From assembly GCA_041441455.1 (NCBI GenBank), contig JASDTB010000026.1, positions 1 to 27,173 on the forward strand: DNA of 27,173 bases, written 5' to 3'. Under the pieces are notes generated by a model. It worked only from the letters and a program-made list of their open reading frames with translations, was not told the origin of the DNA and searched no databases. The stretch is from JAFIHK01 sp041441455. Its GTDB lineage: Bacteria > Bacteroidota > Bacteroidia > Bacteroidales > UBA932. Both the position numbers and the translations under genes were made by a program. Positions 8,222 to 16,538 of this stretch are shown piece after piece (position 1 is the first letter of the stretch; the number at the start of each line of letters is the position of its first letter).

Positions 8222-9202
8222 ATGAAAATATTAAAGGCTCTAATTATACCGGTTCTTCTGATTGCAGCATACTCCTGCAACAGCGGACCTCAGCTGATGC
8301 CAAATATCAGCGGAAAAGCTGGCGAAGTTATCATCGTCATCAACAAAGGACTTTGGGAGAGTGATCCTGGAGTTAGTCTTCGAGCTATTCTTGCAAAGGA
8401 CCAACCATTCTTGCCTCAACGCGAGCCGATGTTCAGCCTAATTAATATCCCAGAAAATGCCTTCACAAGCATATTTCAGACTCACCGAAATATTATCATT
8501 GTAAATGTCAATAAAGACCTAAAAGAGTCTAAAATGGTATTTCAAGAAAATGTTTGGGCAGCTCCTCAAATAGTTGTGACGATCTCTGCACCTGATGCAC
8601 AAAGTGCTAATGCTATCATTCAACAAGATCAAGCAAAACTGGAAAGTGCTTTGGAGCAAGCCGAAAGAAATAGAAATATTCAAAATGCTAAAAAATACGA
8701 AGAGAAAGGTCTCAGAGAATTAGTTACAGCGACATTCGGAGGCTCTCCATACTTCCCTAAAGGATACAATCTTCGCAAGCAGACGCCTGACTTCATTTGG
8801 ATTTCATACGAAACTACATATACCAATCAAGGAATCTTTATTTACAGATATCCACATACCGATTCAACCGATTTTTATCTTCCAAATCTTGTTGCCAAGA
8901 GAAATGAGTTTTTAATGAACAACGTCCCAGGACCACTTGAAAACACATACATGACAACTAACTTGATGTTGGAACCACAAGTAAAATGGATAAGATATAA
9001 TAAGAGAACCTTTGCTGAGATGAGAGGTTTATGGGAAGTTCAGAACGATTTTATGGGAGGTCCTTTCGTCAGTCATTTCTTTGTTGATGAAGATAACAAG
9101 TATGTTATAGCCGTTGAAGCATTCGTTTATGCACCGAGGTATGACAAGCGTAATTATCTGCGTCAAGTGGAGTCACTGATCTACTCTTTTGAATTTTTTT
9201 AG
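8222..9202 (+). CDS. DUF4837 lipoprotein
   Basis: Starting at 8222 gives a 326-residue protein with a lipoprotein signal and lipobox cysteine at residue 19 (IAAYSCNS). An in-frame start 45 nt upstream lies inside rseP and would bury the signal peptide, so it is rejected. The body, beginning GKAGEVIIVINKGLW, resembles the DUF4837 family of Bacteroidetes lipoproteins of unknown function. It is the last gene of the superoxide reductase-M23-dxr-rseP operon, 7 nt after the rseP stop. Function unknown; co-transcription with rseP suggests an envelope role. Confidence 0.85.
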   Translation: MKILKALIIPVLLIAAYSCNSGPQLMPNISGKAGEVIIVINKGLWESDPGVSLRAILAKDQPFLPQREPMFSLINIPENAFTSIFQTHRNIIIVNVNKDLKESKMVFQENVWAAPQIVVTISAPDAQSANAIIQQDQAKLESALEQAERNRNIQNAKKYEEKGLRELVTATFGGSPYFPKGYNLRKQTPDFIWISYETTYTNQGIFIYRYPHTDSTDFYLPNLVAKRNEFLMNNVPGPLENTYMTTNLMLEPQVKWIRYNKRTFAEMRGLWEVQNDFMGGPFVSHFFVDEDNKYVIAVEAFVYAPRYDKRNYLRQVESLIYSFEFF

Positions 9203-9220
9203 AATTTTTTTCTGAAAATT

Positions 9221-9251
9221 TTTGCAAGTAAAAAAAATCTTTCTACCTTTG
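9221..9251 (+). promoter_or_regulatory. canonical Bacteroidetes promoter for tRNA-Glu/rpsT
   Basis: TTTG at 9221-9224, a 19-nt spacer and TACCTTTG at 9244-9251 match the -33/-7 consensus exactly. The transcript probably starts near 9256, leaving a leader of about 30 nt before the tRNA. Confidence 0.85.
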
Positions 9252-9289
9252 CACTCCCAACGCGATAATCCTAGTGGGATTTCAAAATT

Positions 9290-9361
9290 GGTCCGTTCGT
9301 CTAACGGTTAGGACTCAAGATTTTCATTCTTGCAATAGGGGTTCGATTCCCCTACGGACTA
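9290..9361 (+). tRNA. tRNA-Glu (anticodon TTC)
   Basis: A full cloverleaf can be folded: acceptor stem GGTCCGT with ACGGACT (first pair G-T wobble), anticodon stem CAAGA/TCTTG around loop TTTTCAT with anticodon TTC, and T arm AGGGG-TTCGATT-CCCCT. The discriminator base is A and CCA is not encoded. The rpsT start codon follows 21 nt later with no separate promoter seen between them. Confidence 0.95.
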
Positions 9362-9382
9362 CTAAAAATAAAAAATAAGATA

Positions 9383-9637
9383 ATGGCAAATCACGCTTCA
9401 GCAGACAAGCGCCACCGACAAAGTGAAAAGCGCAAGCTGCATAACAGGTATTATGCACGCACAACTCGTAATGCAATTAAGGCACTACGCAACACAACAG
9501 ATAAAGCTGCGGCTATCGCACTTTTACCGAAAGTTTCTTCAATGATTGACAAGCTAGCAAAGATTAATGTAATCCACGCAAACAAAGCTTCAAATCTAAA
9601 AAGCGGTATCAGCGCATACGTTAACAAACTAGCTTAG
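9383..9637 (+). CDS. rpsT: 30S ribosomal protein S20
   Basis: The 84-residue, strongly basic protein begins MANHASADKRHRQSEKRK, a typical S20 N-terminus, and continues as helix-rich sequence of normal length for the family. S20 binds 16S rRNA early in assembly of the 30S subunit. It lies 21 nt downstream of tRNA-Glu and appears to share its promoter; a strong terminator follows 28 nt after the stop. Confidence 0.97.
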   Translation: MANHASADKRHRQSEKRKLHNRYYARTTRNAIKALRNTTDKAAAIALLPKVSSMIDKLAKINVIHANKASNLKSGISAYVNKLA

Positions 9638-9665
9638 TTTTTACAAGTTGTCACAGAAAATTAAG

Positions 9666-9695
9666 AAAGCTTCTCAATCTTTGAGAAGCTTTTTT
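9666..9695 (+). terminator. intrinsic terminator after rpsT
   Basis: A 12-bp near-perfect stem (AAAGCTTCTCAA with its complement) around a 3-nt loop at 9678-9680 is followed by a short T run. It closes the tRNA-Glu/rpsT transcript. Confidence 0.9.
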
Positions 9696-9709
9696 AATTT
9701 ATACTGTTT

Positions 9710-10399
9710 ATGAAAGAAAAACTTACAATCCGACAATGGAAGGAGGACGATCGTCCTAGGGAGAGAATGATTAAGCTTGGAGCAGAGAGTTTGAGTGATG
9801 CAGAATTGATCGCAGTTTTATTGGGATCGGGAACTAAAAATGAGACCGCTGTTGATCTAGGGCGCACAGTCATAAATGCAGCTGGAAACAATCTGAGATC
9901 GCTTACTAATATGTCTATCGATTCCCTCAAAAAAATCAAAGGAATTGGGCCTACAAAGGCACTTGTCATTACTGCTGTTTCGGAACTCACACGAAGAATC
10001 TCATCGGAAGAGGTGAAGAGTTCACAACAGATCAAATCATCGGAATATGCTGCGAAGATAATTAGTCCAGTGCTGCGAGATTTATCGCACGAGGAGTGCT
10101 GGGTAATGTACCTAAATCGAGCAAATAGACTGATTGCAAAAGAGAGGTTGAGCAAAGGGGGAGTTTCGGCAACTGTGGTAGATGTCAAGATTGTTGTAAA
10201 AAATGCATTAGAGAAACTTGCTAGTTCAATCATCCTTGTCCACAACCACCCTTCTGGCAATCCTACACCAGGTGATGCCGACAAAGTTCAAACAAAAGCT
10301 CTGCACGAGGCTGCATCGATGTTCGATATAACATTACTAGACCATCTGATTATTGCAGGAGACACATATTTCAGTTTCTCCGACCAGGGGTTGATGTAA
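9710..10399 (+). CDS. radC: RadC family JAB-domain protein
   Basis: The 229-residue protein has the RadC layout: an N-terminal helical/HhH-like part (LKKIKGIGPTKA, about 73-84) and a C-terminal JAB/MPN metal-binding domain with HNHPSG at 178-183 and Asp189 in GDAD, the JAMM-like ligands. Despite the name, a role in DNA repair is not established for the family. It sits alone on the plus strand 14 nt after the rpsT terminator. Confidence 0.93.
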   Translation: MKEKLTIRQWKEDDRPRERMIKLGAESLSDAELIAVLLGSGTKNETAVDLGRTVINAAGNNLRSLTNMSIDSLKKIKGIGPTKALVITAVSELTRRISSEEVKSSQQIKSSEYAAKIISPVLRDLSHEECWVMYLNRANRLIAKERLSKGGVSATVVDVKIVVKNALEKLASSIILVHNHPSGNPTPGDADKVQTKALHEAASMFDITLLDHLIIAGDTYFSFSDQGLM

Positions 10400-10408
10400 T
10401 CTTTTTTA

Positions 10409-10416
10409 TATCTTTG
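10409..10416 (+). promoter_or_regulatory. -7 box (TATCTTTG) upstream of upp
   Basis: TATCTTTG matches TAnnTTTG and lies 22 nt before the upp ATG. No TTTG is present at the ideal -33 spacing, so support is from the -7 box only. Confidence 0.5.
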
Positions 10417-10438
10417 TGCAATTTTAAAAAAACATACG

Positions 10439-11092
10439 ATGAAGATCATCAATCTCGGAGAACAAAATTCTGTATTGAACACCTTTATAGCCGAAATTCG
10501 CGACCATGTGATTCAAAAAGATAGCATGAGATTCAGAAGGAACCTAGAGAGAATCGGCGAAGTTTTTGCCTATGAAATCAGCAAAGTTCTTCCATACAAG
10601 ACAAAAGAGGTACAGACTCCACTAGGAATCGCCTCTTGCAACCTCCCTGACTCCCAAATAGTGATCGGAAGTATTATGAGAGCAGGTCTTCCATTGCACG
10701 AAGGGCTTTTACACTATTTTGACAGATCTCAAAATGCATTTATTGCTGCTTACAGAAAATACGGGAAAGACAATAAGTTCACTATTCAGATTGAATATTC
10801 AAGCAGCCCTAGTATCGAAGGCAAGACATTAATCTTAGCAGACACGATGTTGGCAACAGGTTCTTCCGTTGTGTTGGCATACAATAAATTAGCAGAAAAT
10901 GCAGTACCTGAACATACTCACCTTGTTTGCCCAATAGCTAGTGTAGATGGGATTAATTATCTATCAAAGCACCTACCTCACAAAGATACCACTCTTTGGG
11001 TTGGAGCAATTGATGAGGAGCTGACAATTAAATCGTACATCGTACCAGGCCTCGGCGATGCTGGAGACCTAGCTTACGGAAGCAAACTATAA
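10439..11092 (+). CDS. upp: uracil phosphoribosyltransferase
   Basis: The 217-residue enzyme converts uracil and PRPP to UMP in pyrimidine salvage. The PRPP-binding loop ADTMLATGSS is at residues 134-143 and the uracil-binding C-terminal segment YIVPGLGDAGDLAYG at 200-214, as in Upp. The N-terminal half is of the type usual in Bacteroidetes, somewhat longer and more divergent than E. coli Upp. It has its own candidate promoter and ends 16 nt from the convergent amidohydrolase gene. Confidence 0.93.
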   Translation: MKIINLGEQNSVLNTFIAEIRDHVIQKDSMRFRRNLERIGEVFAYEISKVLPYKTKEVQTPLGIASCNLPDSQIVIGSIMRAGLPLHEGLLHYFDRSQNAFIAAYRKYGKDNKFTIQIEYSSSPSIEGKTLILADTMLATGSSVVLAYNKLAENAVPEHTHLVCPIASVDGINYLSKHLPHKDTTLWVGAIDEELTIKSYIVPGLGDAGDLAYGSKL

Positions 11093-11108
11093 TAAAAAGA
11101 TATTAGCG

Positions 11109-12740
11109 TTATTTACGCGTAAAGACAAGTTCTCCGCCTACAAAGGTTTTCACGACTTTTGTGCGGAGAATTTCATATTCCTCAGCAGTCATCAAATCTT
11201 TGTCTAGAATCACAAAGTCGGCATATTTGCCCTTTTCTAGAGAACCCTTGATCGACTCTTCGAATGAGGCCTTAGCAGCCCATATTGTCATCGAACGAAT
11301 AGCCTCCTCACGAGTAAGAGCATTTTCCATTTGGAATCCGCCATCGGGCTGAGCATCCAGATTCTTTCTAAAGACAGCTGCATAGAATGTATAAATAGGA
11401 TTTACCTTTTCAATTGGGAAGTCGGTGCCAGAAGGGAGCCAGCCATTCTGAGACAATAACTGTTTATAAGCATAAGCATTAACCAGCCTCTCTCCTAACC
11501 TCTCTTTAGCCCAAATCATATCTGAAGTTGCATGAGTAGGTTGAATAGATGGAACAATAGAATATTTTCCAAATAATCCAAAATCATTAGGATCAATAAT
11601 TTGAGCATGTTCTATCCTCCACCGTCTATCGTTTGTATCTTTTAGAAGATTGCCAAAAACTCTTAACGCCTCTCTATTAGCACCATCGCCAATACAATGC
11701 ACTGCAACTTGAAAATTGTTGTCGTAAGCCCATTTGCAGTATTTTTCAAAATCCTCGGGAGTCCCAACATATATGCCTTTAGAGTCTGGTTTATCGCTAT
11801 AAGGAGCAATCAAAAGAGCGCCCCTAGATCCAAGAGCCCCATCTAAGTACATCTTGATTGTCCCAATTCTTATATTTCCAGATGTAACTGGTTTCGGAAA
11901 ATTCTCGATATTTTCTGCTGTTGCTGAAAGCCAAACATCTGTGCGAATTTTTAGTAATCCCGAATTATTGCTATTAATCAAAGCGGTAGCATTCAAAAAA
12001 GAGACGTCGGCATCACTTACAGATGTTAATCCAAACTTGAAACACTCTTCTTGCGCTAGCTTTATTATTTGCTCCATTTCGGTATCGTCTGGTTCTGGAA
12101 CAATCCCTTTAAACTTATCGGCAGTTGTCTCTAAAAAGACTCCTGTAAACTTATCCCCTTTTGTGACAGCCTCCGCAATTGGATAGTTTCCATCGTTTGG
12201 TTTTAATCCAAGTTTATTGATCGCAGCCTCATTTACAATTACTGCGTGGTAGTCTATCCGTTTTAAAATTACTGGTTTATCGGGAAAAGCTTTGTTTAGT
12301 AGCGAGTTATCTGGAAATTCCTTAATCTGCCATAAGTTCTGATCCCACCCCTCTCCAACTAAGACTTGAGGATTATTAGCTTTATCGAACTCCTTTAGTT
12401 TTTCGATTATCTCTTCAAATGAGGTAGTATTTCGAAGGTCGGCAACATTGAGACTTCTACCAAGCCCTATAAAATGGCAGTGAGCATCATTAAAGCCAGG
12501 AAAGACAGCATTTCCTTGAGCATCCTCGTAGTGAGAAGCTCTATAGTTGTTGAGAATATAATCATCCTCTCCCATATCAATAATTTTTCCATCTTTAACG
12601 GCTAGGGCAGAAACAATTTTAAATGTTGAATCTACCGTATAGATTTTTCCGTTGATGAGAATTAGATCTGCTTTCTGTTTCATGTTACATGATGTTGTGA
12701 TGAAAAGTAAGGCTACACAGGCGATGAAAATATTTCTCAT
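11109..12740 (-). CDS. exported amidohydrolase (YtcJ-like, amidohydrolase family 3)
   Basis: The 543-residue protein begins with a lipoprotein signal (lipobox Cys18 in ITTSCN), so it is probably lipid-anchored in the envelope. The mature part has the YtcJ-like metal-dependent hydrolase layout: a small beta domain, PGFNDAHCHF with metal ligands His87 and His89, then AVHCIGDGA, RRWRIEHAQI and SGTDFPIE segments carrying further ligands, and a C-terminal KYADFVILD strand. Substrate unknown; relatives act on amides, N-acyl amino acids or formamides. It starts 11 nt after the rpoN stop and is probably co-transcribed with it. Confidence 0.88.
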   Translation of the reverse strand: MRNIFIACVALLFITTSCNMKQKADLILINGKIYTVDSTFKIVSALAVKDGKIIDMGEDDYILNNYRASHYEDAQGNAVFPGFNDAHCHFIGLGRSLNVADLRNTTSFEEIIEKLKEFDKANNPQVLVGEGWDQNLWQIKEFPDNSLLNKAFPDKPVILKRIDYHAVIVNEAAINKLGLKPNDGNYPIAEAVTKGDKFTGVFLETTADKFKGIVPEPDDTEMEQIIKLAQEECFKFGLTSVSDADVSFLNATALINSNNSGLLKIRTDVWLSATAENIENFPKPVTSGNIRIGTIKMYLDGALGSRGALLIAPYSDKPDSKGIYVGTPEDFEKYCKWAYDNNFQVAVHCIGDGANREALRVFGNLLKDTNDRRWRIEHAQIIDPNDFGLFGKYSIVPSIQPTHATSDMIWAKERLGERLVNAYAYKQLLSQNGWLPSGTDFPIEKVNPIYTFYAAVFRKNLDAQPDGGFQMENALTREEAIRSMTIWAAKASFEESIKGSLEKGKYADFVILDKDLMTAEEYEILRTKVVKTFVGGELVFTRK

Positions 12741-12751
12741 AGTTTTGAATT

Positions 12752-14164
12752 TTATAATTCCTTTCTGAGTCTGGCAATCGGTATATTTAGCTGCTCTCTA
12801 TATTTGGCAACAGTTCTACGAGCAACTTTATACCCTTTGTCTTGCAATACAGCCACTAACTCTTCGTCAGTCAAAGGCTTTTGCTTGTTCTCGACATCTA
12901 TACTCTCTTGAAGAATCTTTTTGATCTCACGAGTTGAGACCTCTTCGCCAGCCTCGGTCATAAGACCTTCGGAGAAGAAGTATTTTAGAGGGTAGATTCC
13001 AAAGTGAGTTTGTATATATTTGCAATTGACTACTCTAGAGATAGTCGATATATCTAGGTTTGTTTTTTCGGCAATGTTCTTTAGCACCATTGGTTTTAGT
13101 TTGGTCTCATCGCCATCGATAAAGTACTCTCTTTGAAATTCGATAATTGCATTCATCGTATTCTGAAGAGTATTATGGCGCTGCTTGATTGCCTCTATGA
13201 ACCACTTAGCTGAGTCTAACTTCTGCTTAACAAAAGATGCTGCCTCTTTTCCAGCCTTAGCGTTTGACCCTCCAGATGAGGAGATTAGTAGATCCGCATA
13301 TCTCTTATTTACCTTAAGCTCAGGCACAGAGAATCTCGGCATAGTCATAATCAGCTCTCCATCTTTGTATTCCAAAATAAAATCTGGGATAACCTGTTGA
13401 GCTTGCTCTGTATATGAGTCATCAATCTGACCACCGGGACGAGGATTTAAACGAACAATCTCCTCGATTGCATCCTTTAGTTGGTCTTCGTTGATCGAAA
13501 GACGCGACATGATTTTAGTGTAGTGCTTCTTAGTGAACTCATTAAAATAGTCTGAAAGAATCAACTCAGCATTTTTTTGTTCTGGAGATGGATGGCGTGA
13601 CCTAATCTGAAGCAAGAGGCACTCTTGTAAGTCTCTGGCTCCGATTCCAACAGGCTCAAACTCCTGAATTTTAAATAGAATCTTCTCTACCTCCTCTTCA
13701 GTTGTCTCAATTCCCTGACGGAAAGCAATATCGTCGGCGAGCGCATAAAGTTCGCGGCGAAGGTATCCATCGTCGTCCAAACTCCCTATAATGAAAGCAG
13801 CTATTGTCTTTTCCCTATCGTTTAGCGAACTATAACCTAACTGCGAGACTAGAGACTGATGAAAGCTCTCTTTTACAGAAAAGACATTATATTCGGGCTT
13901 AATATCTTTACCCTGATTATTAACGTATAACTTGTACGAAGGAATCTGATCCTCCGTAGAATAATCACTCAGAGAGACATTTCCGCCACTACCCTCATCT
14001 GAATCATCACCCTCCATTCCTTCATCCAACACAGGATTCTCTTCCAACTCTTTTTTTATCCTCTGCTCAAGTTCTAGCGTAGGGAGCTCCAGCAGCTTAA
14101 TCGTCTGTATTTGAAGTGGTGATAATTTCTGTAATAATTTTTGTTGTAACCCTTGTTTTAGCAT
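12752..14164 (-). CDS. rpoN: RNA polymerase sigma-54 factor
   Basis: The protein is 470 residues from the ATG at 14164; a TTG 21 nt upstream is also in frame but lies next to a TATCTTTG promoter box, and the ATG gives the standard MLKQGLQQKL start. Region I is Gln/Leu rich (residues 1-45), followed by an acidic stretch (EGDDSDEGSG), the core-binding domain and the DNA-binding domain with the RpoN box ARRTVAKYR at about 448-456 near the C-terminus. It directs transcription from -24/-12 promoters and needs AAA+ activators, none of which lie in the window. The amidohydrolase gene follows 11 nt downstream. Confidence 0.96.
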   Translation of the reverse strand: MLKQGLQQKLLQKLSPLQIQTIKLLELPTLELEQRIKKELEENPVLDEGMEGDDSDEGSGGNVSLSDYSTEDQIPSYKLYVNNQGKDIKPEYNVFSVKESFHQSLVSQLGYSSLNDREKTIAAFIIGSLDDDGYLRRELYALADDIAFRQGIETTEEEVEKILFKIQEFEPVGIGARDLQECLLLQIRSRHPSPEQKNAELILSDYFNEFTKKHYTKIMSRLSINEDQLKDAIEEIVRLNPRPGGQIDDSYTEQAQQVIPDFILEYKDGELIMTMPRFSVPELKVNKRYADLLISSSGGSNAKAGKEAASFVKQKLDSAKWFIEAIKQRHNTLQNTMNAIIEFQREYFIDGDETKLKPMVLKNIAEKTNLDISTISRVVNCKYIQTHFGIYPLKYFFSEGLMTEAGEEVSTREIKKILQESIDVENKQKPLTDEELVAVLQDKGYKVARRTVAKYREQLNIPIARLRKEL

Positions 14165-14182
14165 ATATGCGGAGCGTTTATG

Positions 14183-14190
14183 CAAAGATA
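14183..14190 (-). promoter_or_regulatory. -7 box (TATCTTTG) for rpoN
   Basis: TATCTTTG on the minus strand lies 18 nt upstream of the rpoN ATG. The -33 position reads GATG, a weak match. Because transcription would start downstream of the box, it argues against the in-frame TTG at 14185 as start codon. Confidence 0.5.
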
Positions 14191-14229
14191 TGATTTTTAT
14201 TTAACTTCGCATCCGTTAAAGGTTACAAG

Positions 14230-15057
14230 ATGGAGCATAAACAGACCAGACAAAAAATAGATGTGGCAGGAATTCTTAAAGCTAAAAACGAGAGACTTGC
14301 CCGCATTATCCCTTCATTTTTGGTGAATGGTTTAAAAAGACTTGTCCATCAGGATGAAATCAATGAGATCCTCGATAAGTTTGGAGATATCAGCGGCTTA
14401 GCTTTTGTAAATGAATTACTGAGATACTTAGGTATTCAATACAATGTAACTGGACTAGACAATCTGCCAGACGAGGGTAGATTTATGTTCATATCCAACC
14501 ATCCGCTTGGAGGATTAGACAGCTTGATTCTCATTGATATAATTGGGAAAAAATATCCCAACATTAAAATTGTTGTCAACGATCTTTTAATGAATGTCGA
14601 ACCTCTAAAAGAGTTGTTTGTTCCTATAAATAAACACGGAAGGCAGACTCAAAGTTATGCGAAAAATATCGATGACTCATACAAATCGGACTCTCAGATT
14701 TTGTACTTTCCAGCAGGTCTATGCTCTAGGCTGCAGAAAGGAAAAATTGAAGATTTAGAATGGAAGAAGAGCTATCTTAACCAAGCAATTAAATACAACA
14801 GAGATATAGTTCCAATCCATTTCGAAGGAAAAAACTCCAATCTATTCTATAGGTTGGCGAATATAAGAAAGGCGATAGGGATAAAATTTAATTACGAAAT
14901 GCTAATGTTGCCTCGCGAAATGTTTTTGCAAAGAAATGCGACTTTCGAAGTCAACATAGGAAGTCCAGTAAAGATTGAGGAGATAGCTGCCAAAAGAGAC
15001 AACAACTTTTGGAATGACTTTTTTAGAAAACAGTGCTATTCATTAAAAAACAAGTAA
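14230..15057 (+). CDS. glsA: PlsC-type O-acyltransferase, probable glycine-lipid GlsA
   Basis: This 275-residue lysophospholipid-acyltransferase-like protein carries SNHPLGGLDS with His91 and Asp97, an H-x5-D spacing seen in the OlsA/GlsA-like subgroup instead of the usual H-x4-D, and FPAGLCSR at about 160-167 as the phosphate-binding block. In Bacteroides thetaiotaomicron a PlsC-type enzyme (GlsA) and a GNAT-type enzyme (GlsB) together make N-acyloxyacyl glycine lipids. The partner GNAT gene follows here after only 3 nt. The inferred role is the second, O-acylation step. It might instead act in another aminolipid or phospholipid pathway. Confidence 0.75.
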   Translation: MEHKQTRQKIDVAGILKAKNERLARIIPSFLVNGLKRLVHQDEINEILDKFGDISGLAFVNELLRYLGIQYNVTGLDNLPDEGRFMFISNHPLGGLDSLILIDIIGKKYPNIKIVVNDLLMNVEPLKELFVPINKHGRQTQSYAKNIDDSYKSDSQILYFPAGLCSRLQKGKIEDLEWKKSYLNQAIKYNRDIVPIHFEGKNSNLFYRLANIRKAIGIKFNYEMLMLPREMFLQRNATFEVNIGSPVKIEEIAAKRDNNFWNDFFRKQCYSLKNK

Positions 15058-15060
15058 ACA

Positions 15061-16023
15061 ATGGAACCCGTAATACAGCCGGTAGACAGAAAGTTAATCA
15101 TCGAGGAGTTGACTACCGACAAGTTCATAAGAAACACCCGTAAAGGAGAGAACAAACTCTACGAAGTAACTGCGCACGATTCGCCTCATACAATGCAGGA
15201 GATTGGCAGGCTTCGCGAAATCTCTTTCAGACTTGCCGGAGGAGGAACAGGAAAGGCTGTTGATATAGACGAGTTCGACACAGACAGAATTGCTCCTTAC
15301 AAACAACTTATTGTCTGGGACCCTAAAGACCAAGAGATTATTGGAGGTTACCGCTATATCCAGTGCGCTGGCCTTAAACCAGAGCAAATGGCAACCAGTG
15401 AACTATTCGACTTCTCGAATGAGTTTACAGCAGAATACCTACCCTTTACAATCGAGCTAGGACGATCATTTATACAACCAAACTACCAAAGTACCAACAT
15501 CAAAAGAAAAGGGCTATATGCTCTTGATAATCTTTGGGATGGGCTTGGAGCTCTAGTTTTGAGATACCCAAAAGTAAAATACTTCTTTGGTAAGGTTACA
15601 ATGTATACTTCATACAATACAAGGGCAAGAAATACTCTTTTAAACTTCTTGAATACCTTCTTTACCGACGAAAAGAGATTAGTTGTCCCAAAACCAGGAA
15701 TCATGCTCGATTTCGATAAAGAGAATCCATACTACAAAAATCTCTTTACACACGACGACTATCGTGAAGCATACAAACTAATGTCTAAAGAGGTAAGGAC
15801 ACTTGGCGAACACATTCCTCCACTGATCAACTCCTACATGAACCTTTCACCATCGATGAAGGTGTTTGGAACAGCAATCAACGAACATTTTGGAGGTGTT
15901 GAGGAGACAGGAATCCTTGTAAATATCCCAGATATCTATCCAGAAAAAATAGACAGATACATTACGCCACTCAAGAGGCTTGCTCTTAAGTTTCGTCCAA
16001 AATGGTGGCACAATAGACTATAA
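15061..16023 (+). CDS. glsB: GNAT-type N-acyltransferase, probable glycine-lipid GlsB
   Basis: The 320-residue protein resembles the haemolysin-like Acetyltransf_5 / OlsB group of acyl-transferring GNAT proteins: the conserved GRLREISFRLAGGGTGKAVD region (about 48-67) followed by DEFD, and GGYRYIQC at about 97-104. In the glycine-lipid pathway this enzyme attaches a 3-hydroxy fatty acyl group to the amino group of glycine, and the preceding PlsC-like enzyme adds the second acyl chain. The start codon is 3 nt after the upstream stop, so the two are translationally linked. The last 6 bases overlap the end of the convergent SPOR-protein gene. Confidence 0.78.
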   Translation: MEPVIQPVDRKLIIEELTTDKFIRNTRKGENKLYEVTAHDSPHTMQEIGRLREISFRLAGGGTGKAVDIDEFDTDRIAPYKQLIVWDPKDQEIIGGYRYIQCAGLKPEQMATSELFDFSNEFTAEYLPFTIELGRSFIQPNYQSTNIKRKGLYALDNLWDGLGALVLRYPKVKYFFGKVTMYTSYNTRARNTLLNFLNTFFTDEKRLVVPKPGIMLDFDKENPYYKNLFTHDDYREAYKLMSKEVRTLGEHIPPLINSYMNLSPSMKVFGTAINEHFGGVEETGILVNIPDIYPEKIDRYITPLKRLALKFRPKWWHNRL

Positions 16024-16536
16024 AGGGGGAAAATTAATCGTCTCTTTTATTAGAAACGCCGACTGGAAGAGCCCTTCGAGCTCTTTTAGCATCTTCATTG
16101 CCTCAGACTTACTTCTGTAGTCACCAACAGTAACTTTGAAATATGGGTTAGTGTAACTCCTGTAGACAGGAACTCCAGGATACATCTGAGCAAATTGAGA
16201 CGCTACAGCCTCCGATTTACCTCTTGCACTCTGGTTGTTATCGAAAAATATTCTGATTCTATAACCAGTAATCTTTCTTTTCGAAGATTGATCCAAATGC
16301 ATGTAATAGGCATCTTTCACCTTCTGTGTTTGCGATATTTTTACCCTTCCGCTACCAGAGTTCTCCTCTAAAAGACGAAAAATATCTTTATCGATAAGTG
16401 TAGAATCAAGAATATGCGGCTTAATTACTAGAGAATCACGCTTTAATATGTCGGTATTTTGTGCGATAACTGCATTACCGGCTCCCACAAAAAGTAAGAG
16501 AAATAGAGATGCTGTTAATGATTTAAAGATATTCAT
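16018..16536 (-). CDS. exported SPOR-domain protein
   Basis: The 172-residue protein has a signal peptide (about residues 1-25, ending VIAQ) and a C-terminal SPOR-like domain (about 90-165) containing the strand GYRIRIFFD and the FKVTVGDYRSKSEAMKMLKEL segment typical of this peptidoglycan-binding fold. SPOR domains bind denuded glycan strands at division sites, so a periplasmic cell-wall role is likely. The gene starts 2 nt after the LEA14-like lipoprotein gene and ends overlapping glsB tail to tail. Confidence 0.85.
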   Translation of the reverse strand: MNIFKSLTASLFLLLFVGAGNAVIAQNTDILKRDSLVIKPHILDSTLIDKDIFRLLEENSGSGRVKISQTQKVKDAYYMHLDQSSKRKITGYRIRIFFDNNQSARGKSEAVASQFAQMYPGVPVYRSYTNPYFKVTVGDYRSKSEAMKMLKELEGLFQSAFLIKETINFPPL

Positions 16537-16538
16537 CG

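Noticed and set aside
11093..11108. Small hairpin between upp and the amidohydrolase gene
   Set aside because: Only about 4 bp (GCGT/ACGC) and no T run; too weak for a terminator.
14165..14185. TTG start adding 7 residues to RpoN
   Set aside because: It coincides with a TATCTTTG promoter box, and the ATG at 14164 gives the conserved N-terminus.
14179..14209. Plus-strand promoter for the acyltransferase pair (TATG, 19 nt, TAACTTCG)
   Set aside because: Each box has one mismatch and it overlaps the rpoN box, so it is not strong enough to list as a feature.
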